The notes under the pieces are model-generated. The model was given only the letters and a program-made list of their open reading frames with translations. It had not been told where the DNA came from and did no database searches. From CAZUTO01 sp964623085 (GTDB taxonomy: Bacteria; Pseudomonadota; Gammaproteobacteria; Pseudomonadales; GM7GCV1): 64,000 nucleotides of DNA. Both the position numbers and the translations under genes were made by a program. The stretch is from the NCBI GenBank assembly GCA_964623085.1, contig CAZUTO010000003.1:62001-126000 (forward strand), in the 5' to 3' direction. Of the stretch, positions 1-8,504 are shown piece by piece; the first letter of the stretch is position 1; every line of letters begins with the position of its first letter.

Positions 1-680
1 GTACGAGACCCGCTTACAATCACTCGGTTGTTAAACGAATCTTCCACGATACTGAGTTGCTGCTCTTGGAACTGGCGTAGTTGCCCTGCAATGTGCAATG
101 CTTCACCCGCCGAAATATGATTCAGCAAGATAACGTCTACCTCAGATTGTTCTGGAGTGTCGATCTCTCTAAGAATATTTTCGACCTGCTGGATTTGTGA
201 CGCCGTGTCCGTAATCACCAAGTAGTTACCCGCTTGATAAGGGGTTATCAATGCCCCCTTGCTCATCATGGGCCGAAGCACCTGCTGAATCTCTTCCGCA
301 GCAACGTGATTAAGCGGAATCACCTTGGTCTGCATACTACCACCTACTATCCCTTGTGGAATCTGAAATGCACTTGAAAAAGGCACTATCCTCGTTACAG
401 CGCCATCATCAACTGCCTGAAAGCCTAGAACCTGCAGCGCCGAAAGAATCGCTTCATAGAACATATCAGCATCGATCTCGCCAGGTGCAATAATAGTGAG
501 ATTGCCTCGCACTCGGGGATCAAGCACAAAAGAACGTCCTGTAATTTCTGCAGCACTCTCAATCACTGCACGAATATCAGCTTCGCGAAAATTCAAGCTC
601 ACACTCTGACTAAAGGCCTGCAGGCTAATCAGTGTGGAAAAAATAATGACGAAAATTCTTAAAGCATTGCGTTTTATCAT
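1..680 (-). CDS. gspD: Type II secretion secretin GspD, N-terminal part (cut by window edge)
   Basis: The reading frame is open to the left edge; about 226 residues are visible. GspD forms the outer-membrane channel of the type II secretion system. The start has a typical signal peptide: MIKR, a hydrophobic run to about residue 20, then a likely cleavage near AFSQ. After it come sequences typical of the periplasmic N0 and N1 domains (SVSLNFREADIRAVIE, then VIPLNHVAAEEI, and LNHISAGEAL as the next repeat). The pore-forming C-terminus is outside the window. An in-frame ATG at 695 would add five residues; neither start has a clear ribosome binding site. It follows gspC closely and is the last visible gene of the gsp operon. 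Confidence 0.93.
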   Translation of the reverse strand, partial: MIKRNALRIFVIIFSTLISLQAFSQSVSLNFREADIRAVIESAAEITGRSFVLDPRVRGNLTIIAPGEIDADMFYEAILSALQVLGFQAVDDGAVTRIVPFSSAFQIPQGIVGGSMQTKVIPLNHVAAEEIQQVLRPMMSKGALITPYQAGNYLVITDTASQIQQVENILREIDTPEQSEVDVILLNHISAGEALHIAGQLRQFQEQQLSIVEDSFNNRVIVSGSR

Positions 681-703
681 TTTTCTAGTAAACATCTATA
701 AAG

Positions 704-1561
704 CTATTGGATCAACCCAGCATCGAGTTGAGGAATAATTCTTTCGAACAGGCTGGCGGCATTCACATAAACTTCTTCTTGATTGCCATCCCTAAGTACA
801 GTCATTGGCAAATTCGTTTCCTGACTAAACTGCTGCCAAAGCAGTGGATTAGTAAATAGATCCGCCACTGGCGTGCCATTAATATCGAGCACCACATCGT
901 TCTCACGCAGGTCAGCGAGATCCCCTATATCTTCCGAGACTCCGCTGAGTCGCAGTCCCGTCCCTCCCCCTTCCACTCGAATGGGCGTCGTTGAACCGAC
1001 GCCTGGCAAACTAAAACCAGCTGTCGCTGGAGCTGGCTCGTCGTTCACACGAATCAAGCTTTCTTCGTCCGAGCTGTCTTGAGCGCCACCGGTAATATCA
1101 TTTAACAAGATCTGTCGCCGCGTCCCATTTTGGGAAATCACCACGCGATTCGGTTCTATTTCTTCCAGCGTAACGTTTCGATCAAGCTCGTCACCAATAC
1201 GATATACCTGTGCTGGCTTTCTCGAAACGGTAAGAGTAGCGATCGAATCTTCACCCGCTATCACAACGCCAAAAAGTTCTGCACTAATACTCGCATCAGC
1301 GATGTCTTCCTCTTCCACCTCTTCTTCAGGCTCGGCAGCACCAGCATACCAGTTCCATTGCACATTAGCGCCAGCGGGCCTTTGAAAATTAACCTCTGCA
1401 AACACCACGGGACTAGCAAAAAACAGCGCTCGCAGAATAAGGCATAGTAAATAAATGACCAATATCACACTCAACACCACTAACGCGGCGCGAACACGGT
1501 TCTGGTTTAGGCCATACCAGCTGCGCAAAGAGTCAGACCACATGCTGCTCACCCGTTCCAT
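704..1561 (-). CDS. gspC: Type II secretion inner-membrane protein GspC
   Basis: GspC links the inner-membrane platform to the secretin. The protein has a short cytoplasmic N-terminus, one membrane segment (about residues 25-47), a periplasmic homology region (about 85-160; SAELFGVVIAGED, then a YRIGDEL motif) and a C-terminal PDZ-like domain (about 195-280; IGDLADLRENDVVLDINGTP). About 285 residues is usual for the family. The frame opens at a TTG (1576), but the first ATG at 1561 is preferred; an ATG at 1543 has a GGTGAG sequence just upstream and is also possible. GspC and gspD sit at the end of this operon rather than at its beginning. Confidence 0.93.
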   Translation of the reverse strand: MERVSSMWSDSLRSWYGLNQNRVRAALVVLSVILVIYLLCLILRALFFASPVVFAEVNFQRPAGANVQWNWYAGAAEPEEEVEEEDIADASISAELFGVVIAGEDSIATLTVSRKPAQVYRIGDELDRNVTLEEIEPNRVVISQNGTRRQILLNDITGGAQDSSDEESLIRVNDEPAPATAGFSLPGVGSTTPIRVEGGGTGLRLSGVSEDIGDLADLRENDVVLDINGTPVADLFTNPLLWQQFSQETNLPMTVLRDGNQEEVYVNAASLFERIIPQLDAGLIQ

Positions 1562-1600
1562 AGCAACAGTCTGCAACCAATAAGAATTTAGCTTGCATCA

Positions 1601-2347
1601 TTAGCATGGGATACTACCCTTAATTTCCCAGCCATATCGATTATCACCAAGCGAGCTCATTAGCGAACGCACCACCGACTCAATTTGAGGACTGGCGAGC
1701 AACTGACCTTCCGCCTCATAACTACCGCCTTCCAAATTAACCTTGCCTTCAATTGAGGTGCCACCAATATCAACTTCTATCGCCTGCCCTAGATTACGCG
1801 CAACAATCTGATGATCGCCGATAGATGCACCCGCTACACTAAAACGACTCACTTCCAACTGTGCGGATAGTTCGCGTAAATTTTGCATAGGGCACTCGTA
1901 AGAGGCTATACGAAGAAATTCTATTTCTCCCTGAATATTGCCATCTACCGTCTTCGAAAATGGCCCGAGCAAAGGAGCCAAGGCTTGATGCAGAAGCTCT
2001 TGCGATACTCGATGAACATGAGCGTCAGATACGCTCAAACTGCTGGGTCGAGGCGCAACCTGCGCATCGAAACTCCCCGCCTCGCTCTCAACCTCCATAC
2101 ACCAGGTTCCCAGTCCATTAATTGGGCACCATCTATAGTTCACCTCAACTAAACCTGAGACATCATCGTGACCAAGCCACAGGTGCCCACTACTTAAACT
2201 TGCATTCGATAGATCTGTGATACCAAATCGCTGCATGTCTTCCCGCCAAAGCAAACTCAGCGGCAACTTAAAACACGCATAGAGCAAAACTACCAAAATA
2301 GCGGCGATAACTAATAGCGTCCACTGCCAGGCTCTCAATCTAATCAT
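1601..2347 (-). CDS. gspN: Type II secretion protein GspN
   Basis: GspN is an accessory inner-membrane component found in only part of the T2SS family. The 248-residue product has one N-terminal membrane anchor (about residues 8-28) and a periplasmic remainder. Typical features are the FKLPLSLLW segment right after the anchor, the pair of cysteines near WCPINGLGTWC, and a C-terminal YGWEIKGSIPC. Its ATG overlaps the gspM stop by four bases, which indicates translational coupling. Identification rests on operon position plus overall architecture; the sequence is poorly conserved between species. Confidence 0.85.
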   Translation of the reverse strand: MIRLRAWQWTLLVIAAILVVLLYACFKLPLSLLWREDMQRFGITDLSNASLSSGHLWLGHDDVSGLVEVNYRWCPINGLGTWCMEVESEAGSFDAQVAPRPSSLSVSDAHVHRVSQELLHQALAPLLGPFSKTVDGNIQGEIEFLRIASYECPMQNLRELSAQLEVSRFSVAGASIGDHQIVARNLGQAIEVDIGGTSIEGKVNLEGGSYEAEGQLLASPQIESVVRSLMSSLGDNRYGWEIKGSIPC

Positions 2348-2862
2348 TGAGTCGCCCTCGGTGGTGCCACAGGAACTGCATTAAACGTTGCACTAACCGC
2401 ATCGGGTGCAGATGCAAGTCGCTCTATTTCCAAGCGCTCAACCTGAAATCCATTGCAAACCAATTCCTGCACGTACGCAAGCATCTTATTGCCAGGAGCG
2501 GTATTCACCGTGACAGCAACAGCATTACCCGTGGTCTGTAAGCTAGCGTTAATACTGGAGCGGCGAGCAATACCTTGCGCTAAGTCCTGAGGGGTTTCAC
2601 CGCTTTCCATATACGAAAGACGACTTCCACAACTGTTTTGCATACGGGCAACAAGGCTTGATTGCTCATATAGCCAGTTCAGGTTATCGCGAGCCTCGTT
2701 GTATTCTGACTTGCGCTCAAAATACAGCCCCATAATAGGCTGAACCAGAACGATGTAGAGAACCATTAGGCCGATAATAGGCACTGCGATTTTTAATGTC
2801 CGCTGTTCTTGGCTTGAACGAGAATGCCACCAAGAAAACAGTTTCTCTTTCCATTCAGCCAT
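2344..2862 (-). CDS. gspM: Type II secretion protein GspM
   Basis: GspM is an inner-membrane platform protein that pairs with GspL. It has a short cytoplasmic head rich in Trp, Lys and Arg, one membrane segment (about residues 27-45; IAVPIIGLMVLYIVLVQPI) and a periplasmic ferredoxin-like domain (about 85-160). An upstream ATG at 2895 exists in the same frame, but the ATG at 2862 has a strong GGAGG six bases before it and overlaps the gspL stop codon, so it is taken as the start (172 residues). Its stop overlaps the start of gspN. Confidence 0.9.
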   Translation of the reverse strand: MAEWKEKLFSWWHSRSSQEQRTLKIAVPIIGLMVLYIVLVQPIMGLYFERKSEYNEARDNLNWLYEQSSLVARMQNSCGSRLSYMESGETPQDLAQGIARRSSINASLQTTGNAVAVTVNTAPGNKMLAYVQELVCNGFQVERLEIERLASAPDAVSATFNAVPVAPPRATQ

Positions 2863-3955
2863 CGCCCGCCTCCATTGAGGCTTTAACCACAACATGCCCC
2901 TGCTGATCAGGGTTACCCCAATCTAACTTCAAGTCCGCCAATGCATCGAGACGAGCACGTACACTCTCATTTGGCTTAAAAGTAAGGTTAAGAGAATCAC
3001 TCTCCTGCTTGATGGCCTGTATATCGCACCCTAAACAGGAAGATAGCGCTGAATCAACTGCTCTAAGCTCAGCAATTGGCGTAGACTGAATCGTAATAAA
3101 CTGATGTTCCAAAAGGCGCAGGCGTTGATCGGCGGCAGCACGAATTTGGCGATAGTCACCGCGCCACTGTTCTCCAAATAAGTCTTGATATGCCTCAGCA
3201 ACCCCTTGCTCAATTACGATGATATCTTTTTGCCACTGATAAGACTGCACCAGCATATAAACCAAAAGCATAGCTAAAGCCGCCGCTCCCGCCACTAGAC
3301 TAGGTATCCAAGGCTTAACATCGTTGGCGACTGTCGGACGAAAATCTCCCGCCAAGAGATTGACATTTGGCATCTCCGAAAAATCCCAACTTAGCTGTCC
3401 TTCTTGCGCCTGCACTCGGTCCTTCCAATCTTCAGGAATCTGGTCCTTGTGCTCTACTATCGCAGCAATTCGAATGCCCTCGGACTTTGCTGCTTCAAGC
3501 TCCAGTAACCCCCAACCCAATGTCGCGTCGGCAGCGAAGCCGGTGTATTCGCCAGTCCTCACTAACAACCGCGAGCCCTCTACGTAGACAGTCCAATAGC
3601 CTTCATCGATAGGCAATGCCAGAAAATCAGGAGCAAAGTGCAGCGGCCGAACCAACTTGGATTCCGCCATCATCAACCAGCGATTCATCACATCTTTGCC
3701 AACGACATAAACCAAGGCTTTCTTATCCGCAGTCTCTGCACCAAGCACAAAATGCAAATCTTCGGGTTCGCGCAGGAGTTGGTCCTCCAAAAGCCAAGGC
3801 AACATACCCGCGCGTTTACGCTGTGGTACGTCCGGCATTTCTATCTCGTAAACAGATACCTCCTCGCTGCGGATCCAAAGATCCATTGAGGCAGGTTGCA
3901 TCAGGCTATGATTTTCCAGCGACGCAAGTTGATCGAGGTGGCCAATAGTCTGCAT
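2855..3955 (-). CDS. gspL: Type II secretion protein GspL
   Basis: GspL recruits the GspE ATPase to the membrane. The first roughly 215 residues form the cytoplasmic actin-like domain (PWLLEDQLLREPEDLHFVLG is family-typical), then one membrane segment (about 220-240; LVAGAAALAMLLVYMLV) and a periplasmic ferredoxin-like domain (about 280-366, binds GspM). The start is the ATG that overlaps the gspK stop as TGATG; a TTG immediately before it is also in frame. The length of about 366 residues is normal. Confidence 0.92.
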   Translation of the reverse strand: MQTIGHLDQLASLENHSLMQPASMDLWIRSEEVSVYEIEMPDVPQRKRAGMLPWLLEDQLLREPEDLHFVLGAETADKKALVYVVGKDVMNRWLMMAESKLVRPLHFAPDFLALPIDEGYWTVYVEGSRLLVRTGEYTGFAADATLGWGLLELEAAKSEGIRIAAIVEHKDQIPEDWKDRVQAQEGQLSWDFSEMPNVNLLAGDFRPTVANDVKPWIPSLVAGAAALAMLLVYMLVQSYQWQKDIIVIEQGVAEAYQDLFGEQWRGDYRQIRAAADQRLRLLEHQFITIQSTPIAELRAVDSALSSCLGCDIQAIKQESDSLNLTFKPNESVRARLDALADLKLDWGNPDQQGHVVVKASMEAGDG

Positions 3956-5055
3956 CAAATCGGCTCTTCTATATCTTCATCGTCAACAATGGGAGCGCAA
4001 AGCGGTCTCAATGGATTGATATCGTCGTCTTCCAAGATCAACTCCGGAATAAACTGAAGAGATCGCGAAATGGTTCGTATATCATTGCGCCCGTTGCGCT
4101 GAAACAATGATGTCAACGCAATATTCTCGCCCCCAATCTGCACCTGTGCCCTAAGCTCGAAAAAATTGGAGCTCACACCAAAAAGGCTTGTTGGTAACTG
4201 TTGTGTTATTTGCGATTGAGGCATGCCAGTTTCATCTTCTAGGGCTTGGTAAAACGCTCCCGTGTCATCGTAAGGGCGGTTTTCGATCAACCCTTCGACA
4301 ACAAAACCATCGATAAGTGTCGACAAGCCTTGCATGACGCCTATAGGTGCAGTGTTCACGTTGATAGTAGTCTGTGCAGGCAACGCAACGACATAGTCTT
4401 CCAATGCCAAAACGTCAACGAGACTATACCCCGAAACCGAAACTAATTCACTTAACGAGGTCAGTTGTGCGTTGGCCGTCAAACGCGGCGGCGTTTCCAA
4501 TGAGTATTCAGAATCTTCTGCACTAGTCGTTACAATTAGATCGGTGTCAGCATCGATCCAATCGACTATAACAGCGGCATGATCGGGAAACGCATCTAAA
4601 CCGATATATTCGCGAATACCAAGGTAGGCCTCGACCAAATCATCTTCAGGCTCATTAAGTGCATTCTCATAATCCTCCTGATCCAAAAAACCTAGGTTAT
4701 TGAGGTTGTATTTGGATTGCATATCGACCATGCAGCCAGTCATGGTGCCGCCTTCTACGGGAAGCACTGGAATCACTCTTGCCCAATCATCTTGCAATGA
4801 ATCCGTATTATTGTTCGCTAAATCATCGAGCAAAATACTCTTTGCCCAACTCTCAGCACTAAGTGCAAGCAAAATGGCCTGTTCGGAAACCATTGCTTGG
4901 CTGTTCCGAACAGAATTGAGTTCATGTCGATAGGCGAGTGTGGAGGCAACAATGAGTATGACGGTGACCATCACAATCGTTACAAACAGCGCGACACCCG
5001 ATTGCCTTGCGTACATAGGAGGGCAGTTAAAGGGCAGCTTAGCGTTCCTGCTCAC
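3955..5055 (-). CDS. gspK: Type II secretion minor pseudopilin GspK
   Basis: GspK caps the tip of the pseudopilus with GspI and GspJ. A prepilin-like leader ends in Gly just before VALFVTIVMV, followed by the hydrophobic helix; the Glu normally at +5 of pseudopilins is absent, which is usual for GspK. The large alpha-helical domain carries acidic stretches (about residues 125-200) typical of the calcium-binding insert. The start is GTG, overlapping the gspJ stop as GTGA, so translation is coupled. The length of 366 residues is somewhat longer than the average homologue, mainly through an acidic C-terminus. Confidence 0.92.
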   Translation of the reverse strand: MSRNAKLPFNCPPMYARQSGVALFVTIVMVTVILIVASTLAYRHELNSVRNSQAMVSEQAILLALSAESWAKSILLDDLANNNTDSLQDDWARVIPVLPVEGGTMTGCMVDMQSKYNLNNLGFLDQEDYENALNEPEDDLVEAYLGIREYIGLDAFPDHAAVIVDWIDADTDLIVTTSAEDSEYSLETPPRLTANAQLTSLSELVSVSGYSLVDVLALEDYVVALPAQTTINVNTAPIGVMQGLSTLIDGFVVEGLIENRPYDDTGAFYQALEDETGMPQSQITQQLPTSLFGVSSNFFELRAQVQIGGENIALTSLFQRNGRNDIRTISRSLQFIPELILEDDDINPLRPLCAPIVDDEDIEEPI

Positions 5056-5831
5056 TGCTCTGCACCCTCATCGAGCTGGCCATCTGATTGACCATCATCC
5101 TGGCTAGGATCAGCGCCAGTCGCTCCACCATCTGAAGCGTCCAAGCCTTCATCTCCATTAGCTGGACCGTTACCCTGGTTGCCTTGACCACCTTGGTTGT
5201 TTTGCTGATTGACGCTCCTAGGGGATTCAATGCCCGGGATTAAGCGTTCAATTCTTGCGCCATCTTGCATCTCTATGACCAACCGAACCATTCTAGGCAA
5301 CTGATCGAGGGCAACCTGCTGATTCAGTGGCGGCCAGCCTTGCTCATATTCATTGGCTTCATTGAGCTGCCAAAACTCGATGGTATTAACACCACCAATA
5401 AGCAACTGCGACACTGGCTCGACATCATCAAACAAGTCGATTCCCGGCCAAGTCCAGCGTAAAAACTCGCCTTCCTCGCTCAACGAATAAGCAACCCGCT
5501 GAAGAGTCGATTCCGTTCCAGTGATAGAAGGCATACCGCCGCGAGTCATAACCAGCAAGTAGTTTTCAATGTCAGTTGCGTAAGCCCTACTAACAGTACC
5601 TAGACGATCTCGCTCCGTGCGCGGTCGCATATGTAACATATCTTGCAAGACGATGCTCCATGCGCGTTGAATACGATCTTGATCCTGATAATAGGCTTCG
5701 TCACGCTCAACATAATCTAGGATGAAGGTCACGCCGCGAAAACCTAGAACTGTGAGCAGTGTAAAGATAACAAAGGCAACGATGATCTCTATCAACGTAA
5801 AACCAGACGACTTTTTTAAAGAACCTCTCAA
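5052..5831 (-). CDS. gspJ: Type II secretion minor pseudopilin GspJ
   Basis: The N-terminus carries a prepilin peptidase site (SSG before FTLIEIIVAFVIF) with the conserved Glu at +5 and a hydrophobic helix. The globular domain continues to about residue 215. The last 40-45 residues are a low-complexity tail of Gln, Asn, Gly and Asp (NQQNNQGGQGNQGNG, then DDGQSDGQLDEG) not found in typical GspJ proteins of about 200 residues. The start is a TTG placed 11 residues before the cleavage site; no ATG is available upstream of the leader. The stop overlaps the gspK start. Confidence 0.92.
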   Translation of the reverse strand: MRGSLKKSSGFTLIEIIVAFVIFTLLTVLGFRGVTFILDYVERDEAYYQDQDRIQRAWSIVLQDMLHMRPRTERDRLGTVSRAYATDIENYLLVMTRGGMPSITGTESTLQRVAYSLSEEGEFLRWTWPGIDLFDDVEPVSQLLIGGVNTIEFWQLNEANEYEQGWPPLNQQVALDQLPRMVRLVIEMQDGARIERLIPGIESPRSVNQQNNQGGQGNQGNGPANGDEGLDASDGGATGADPSQDDGQSDGQLDEGAEQ

Positions 5832-5846
5832 ACCGTTTTCGTCCAG

Positions 5847-6236
5847 TTACTCGACGATATAGAACGCAATTAGCGAGACAACTGATTGCGTATCTTCTCT
5901 TGGCTGCTCTTCAAAAGTAGTTACTTCATAGCGAAAAAAGTTGTCGCCGAGTGTTTCCTCGACTTCTAATTCCCAATACCAAGTGCGCCCATAGAGTTCG
6001 GTATTGCCAGTACGCTGCCCTAACTGATTGCCTCGGGGCACCCATCCTTCAATGAGCTGATATTGGTCTAACAAACGATTCCAGGCCGCTGTTTGACCCA
6101 TAAACCGATTACTCAAGCGCAAACGCTGGTCGGTTTGCTGAGAAACAGAGCTATATAGCCCCCCAAGAGCCAAGCCTAAAATAGTGAGCGCGACAAGCAC
6201 TTCTATTAGGGTAAATCCGCGTGACGTCTTTCTCAT
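5847..6236 (-). CDS. gspI: Type II secretion minor pseudopilin GspI
   Basis: A short prepilin leader (MRKTSRG) precedes FTLIEVLVALTILG, with Glu at +5. GspI nucleates the pseudopilus tip complex with GspJ and GspK. At 129 residues it has the usual length, including the conserved QTAAWNRLLDQ region that follows the N-terminal helix. The ATG touches the gspH stop codon. A gap of 15 bases separates it from gspJ. Confidence 0.93.
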   Translation of the reverse strand: MRKTSRGFTLIEVLVALTILGLALGGLYSSVSQQTDQRLRLSNRFMGQTAAWNRLLDQYQLIEGWVPRGNQLGQRTGNTELYGRTWYWELEVEETLGDNFFRYEVTTFEEQPREDTQSVVSLIAFYIVE

Positions 6237-6784
6237 TAGAGTTCGTCTTCGTCGTTACCAACGATAAAATCGGCATTGACATCCCAACTGATAGAGAGTG
6301 ACTCTTCACCAGAGACATGTATATTTAGCTTTCCAGCGGGAAGCGCTTGTCCAGACGGAAGAAACGCAACAAAAGGCTCTCGTTCTTCGTCCCTATCACG
6401 CTGACTCTGTCCAAAATCGATACGATCTTCAGCCTCGACCTCCCACTGCAACTTGTCAGAAAGCTCAAATGCTTCGATATCACTCAAGTGAAACCAACGA
6501 TTATCGTAAAACGCGACAACGCGAAACATATTGTCCTCAGCAAGAACGCCAAGCACACTCGATTGGAACACAGAAGATTCCGCCACTGCCTCAAACCAAT
6601 CGTTCATTTTATCCGCTTCAGATTTAAGCTCACGGGAAAAGACGCTTTTAACACTTACTACTGCAATTCCCGAAGCCAGTGCGATGGCGACCACCACCAC
6701 TAATACCTCAATGAGCGTAAAACCAATCGACCCTTGTCGATTAGCCAAAGGGTGAAGTCGTCTATGCGATAAAGAATGAGGCAA
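6236..6784 (-). CDS. gspH: Type II secretion minor pseudopilin GspH
   Basis: GspH sits below the tip complex in the pseudopilus. The leader is unusually long (about 21 residues before the Gly of GFTLIEVLVVVVAIAL) because the frame opens at a TTG; the true start could be a few codons further in. Glu +5 and the hydrophobic helix are intact. The globular domain has the expected C-terminal beta strands (PFVAFLPSGQALP). It lies eight bases after gspG and overlaps the gspI start. Confidence 0.9.
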   Translation of the reverse strand: MPHSLSHRRLHPLANRQGSIGFTLIEVLVVVVAIALASGIAVVSVKSVFSRELKSEADKMNDWFEAVAESSVFQSSVLGVLAEDNMFRVVAFYDNRWFHLSDIEAFELSDKLQWEVEAEDRIDFGQSQRDRDEEREPFVAFLPSGQALPAGKLNIHVSGEESLSISWDVNADFIVGNDEDEL

Positions 6785-6792
6785 GCGCGCTC

Positions 6793-7251
6793 CTACTGGA
6801 TATTCCAGCTTCCCCAGTCTGCATCAGCGCCATCCCCACCTTCTGCATCGTCAGCACCGTAGGTAAACACTTCAATCTCCCGACCATGCGCACCTGGGTT
6901 GGCGTAGCGATATTCTCGCCCCCAGGGATCTTGCGGCAATGTGTCGATATAAGGGCCACGCCAATTTCCCGAATTCCCTGGTTCAGTCACTAATGCTTGC
7001 AACCCTTCAGCACTGCTCGGGTAAGAAAATGCATCAAGTCGATACAATTTTAATTGTGCTTCAATCTGCCGAATATCTGATGCAATACGCTTCTCTTGCG
7101 CCTTTCCGAATTGATTAAATACAGTGGGAACCACGGCAACAGCTAGCAACCCAAGGATTGCAACCACAACCATAATTTCCACCAGCGTAAAGCCACCCGA
7201 TTTAATATATCCGGTTTTAGATATTGGTAATCGCTTCTTCATAAATTGCAC
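6793..7251 (-). CDS. gspG: Type II secretion major pseudopilin GspG
   Basis: GspG polymerises into the pseudopilus shaft. The leader ends at GG before FTLVEIMVVVAILGLLAV; Glu +5 is present. The family signature region is clear (LKLYRLDAFSYPS, then WRGPYIDTLPQDPWGREYRY), as is an acidic C-terminus (DDAEGGDGADADWGSWN), the part that binds calcium in homologues. Two starts are possible: a GTG at 7251 with GAGG upstream, or the ATG at 7242. The difference is three leader residues and does not affect the mature protein. Confidence 0.96.
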   Translation of the reverse strand: MQFMKKRLPISKTGYIKSGGFTLVEIMVVVAILGLLAVAVVPTVFNQFGKAQEKRIASDIRQIEAQLKLYRLDAFSYPSSAEGLQALVTEPGNSGNWRGPYIDTLPQDPWGREYRYANPGAHGREIEVFTYGADDAEGGDGADADWGSWNIQ

Positions 7252-7272
7252 TTCTTTTTCCTCTCGGTTTCG

Positions 7273-8496
7273 CTATCCAGCGAGGTTGCTCAATTCCAAT
7301 ATAGGCAACATCACTGCAAAGACAATGACAACAATCACCCCACCCATAAAGATAATTAAAGTGGGATTCATTAGTTTTAAAAAAGTTTCAACCGCGGAGC
7401 TCAGTCTCGCACTGTAGTACTCAGCGACACGTAAAAGCATATTGTCCAGTTCGCTAGATGTTTCACCACTATTGACCATGTGATGTAAAAATCCGCTGCC
7501 AACCTTCTCGGTTTTTAATGCATTGTGCAAACTGCTTCCGCGACGCATTTGTTCGGTCACGGCTTCCATCTGTTGCCGCAGATAGAGGTTAGTCATCACT
7601 GAAGAGGCAATTTTAAGCGCGGCGAGCGCGGGCACACCACTCCCCAGTAAGGTACCCAAACTGCGAGCCCAGTCAGCGATATTCGCCATCTCCATCCAGC
7701 GCCCTATTCCTGGCGCTTTAAGCAAAAACTTGTGCCAAGCTCGGCGTCGATCGTCATTTCTGCACCACAAATAAAAAGCCACTACAGCCAATATGATGAC
7801 GCCAAAAACATACAGTCCCCATGCCCGAAAAAAATCCGAGGCCGCAACAACTATAACCGTGATTAAGGGCAGCTCCTGCCGCGCTGACACAAATACACGC
7901 GCTATTTCTGGGACCACCCAATTCATAAGGACAATCATGGCCGCTAAAGATGCAACCACCAATATAATGGGATAGGTCAACCCGCGAGCGAAAGTCTGTC
8001 TATTTTCCGCACTGACCTCTAGCTCTCCCGCCATCCTACCCATAATTTCATGCAGATGACCGGTTTCCTCTCCCACACCCACACCAGCAATAATCGCTTC
8101 TGGAACGACTTGCGAAGAACGCCTGAGCGCCGAAGAAAAGCTGCGGCCCTCTGTAATATCTGAACGCCATCCCTCAATCATACGACGCTGCTTTTCGGTA
8201 TCTGACTGCTCGACCATGAGTATTATAGAGTCCTCTAGCGGCAAACCAGACTTAATCAATACTGCCAATTGCCGGAGGATCATGGCTAGATCAAAATTGT
8301 TTACACGGCCGGGAAGACTGAATAAGCGCTTTGACGATTTACTGCCACTCGCTTTGGTTTTATCAGCTTTTACAGTAGTGGGAAACAGCCCCTGATCTTT
8401 AAGTTGTTTGCGTGCTTGTTTCTCGGATTCGGCAGACAGCGTACCGGACTTTTCTTTGCCCGATTTATCGTAAGCGAGGTATTGATACGCTGACAT
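7273..8496 (-). CDS. gspF: Type II secretion inner-membrane platform protein GspF
   Basis: GspF is the polytopic platform protein that couples ATPase action to pseudopilus assembly. It begins MSAYQYLAYDKSGKEKSGTL, as expected, and has two repeated T2SSF domains (about residues 70-195 and 275-395), each followed by membrane helices, with the last at the C-terminus (IIFMGGVIVVIVFAVMLPI). The motif LAVLIKSGLPLEDSI in the first domain and LGTLLGSGVPALAALKIA in the second mark the duplication. The length of 407 residues is standard. Confidence 0.96.
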   Translation of the reverse strand: MSAYQYLAYDKSGKEKSGTLSAESEKQARKQLKDQGLFPTTVKADKTKASGSKSSKRLFSLPGRVNNFDLAMILRQLAVLIKSGLPLEDSIILMVEQSDTEKQRRMIEGWRSDITEGRSFSSALRRSSQVVPEAIIAGVGVGEETGHLHEIMGRMAGELEVSAENRQTFARGLTYPIILVVASLAAMIVLMNWVVPEIARVFVSARQELPLITVIVVAASDFFRAWGLYVFGVIILAVVAFYLWCRNDDRRRAWHKFLLKAPGIGRWMEMANIADWARSLGTLLGSGVPALAALKIASSVMTNLYLRQQMEAVTEQMRRGSSLHNALKTEKVGSGFLHHMVNSGETSSELDNMLLRVAEYYSARLSSAVETFLKLMNPTLIIFMGGVIVVIVFAVMLPILELSNLAG

Positions 8497-8504
8497 TTTA
8501 GAAG

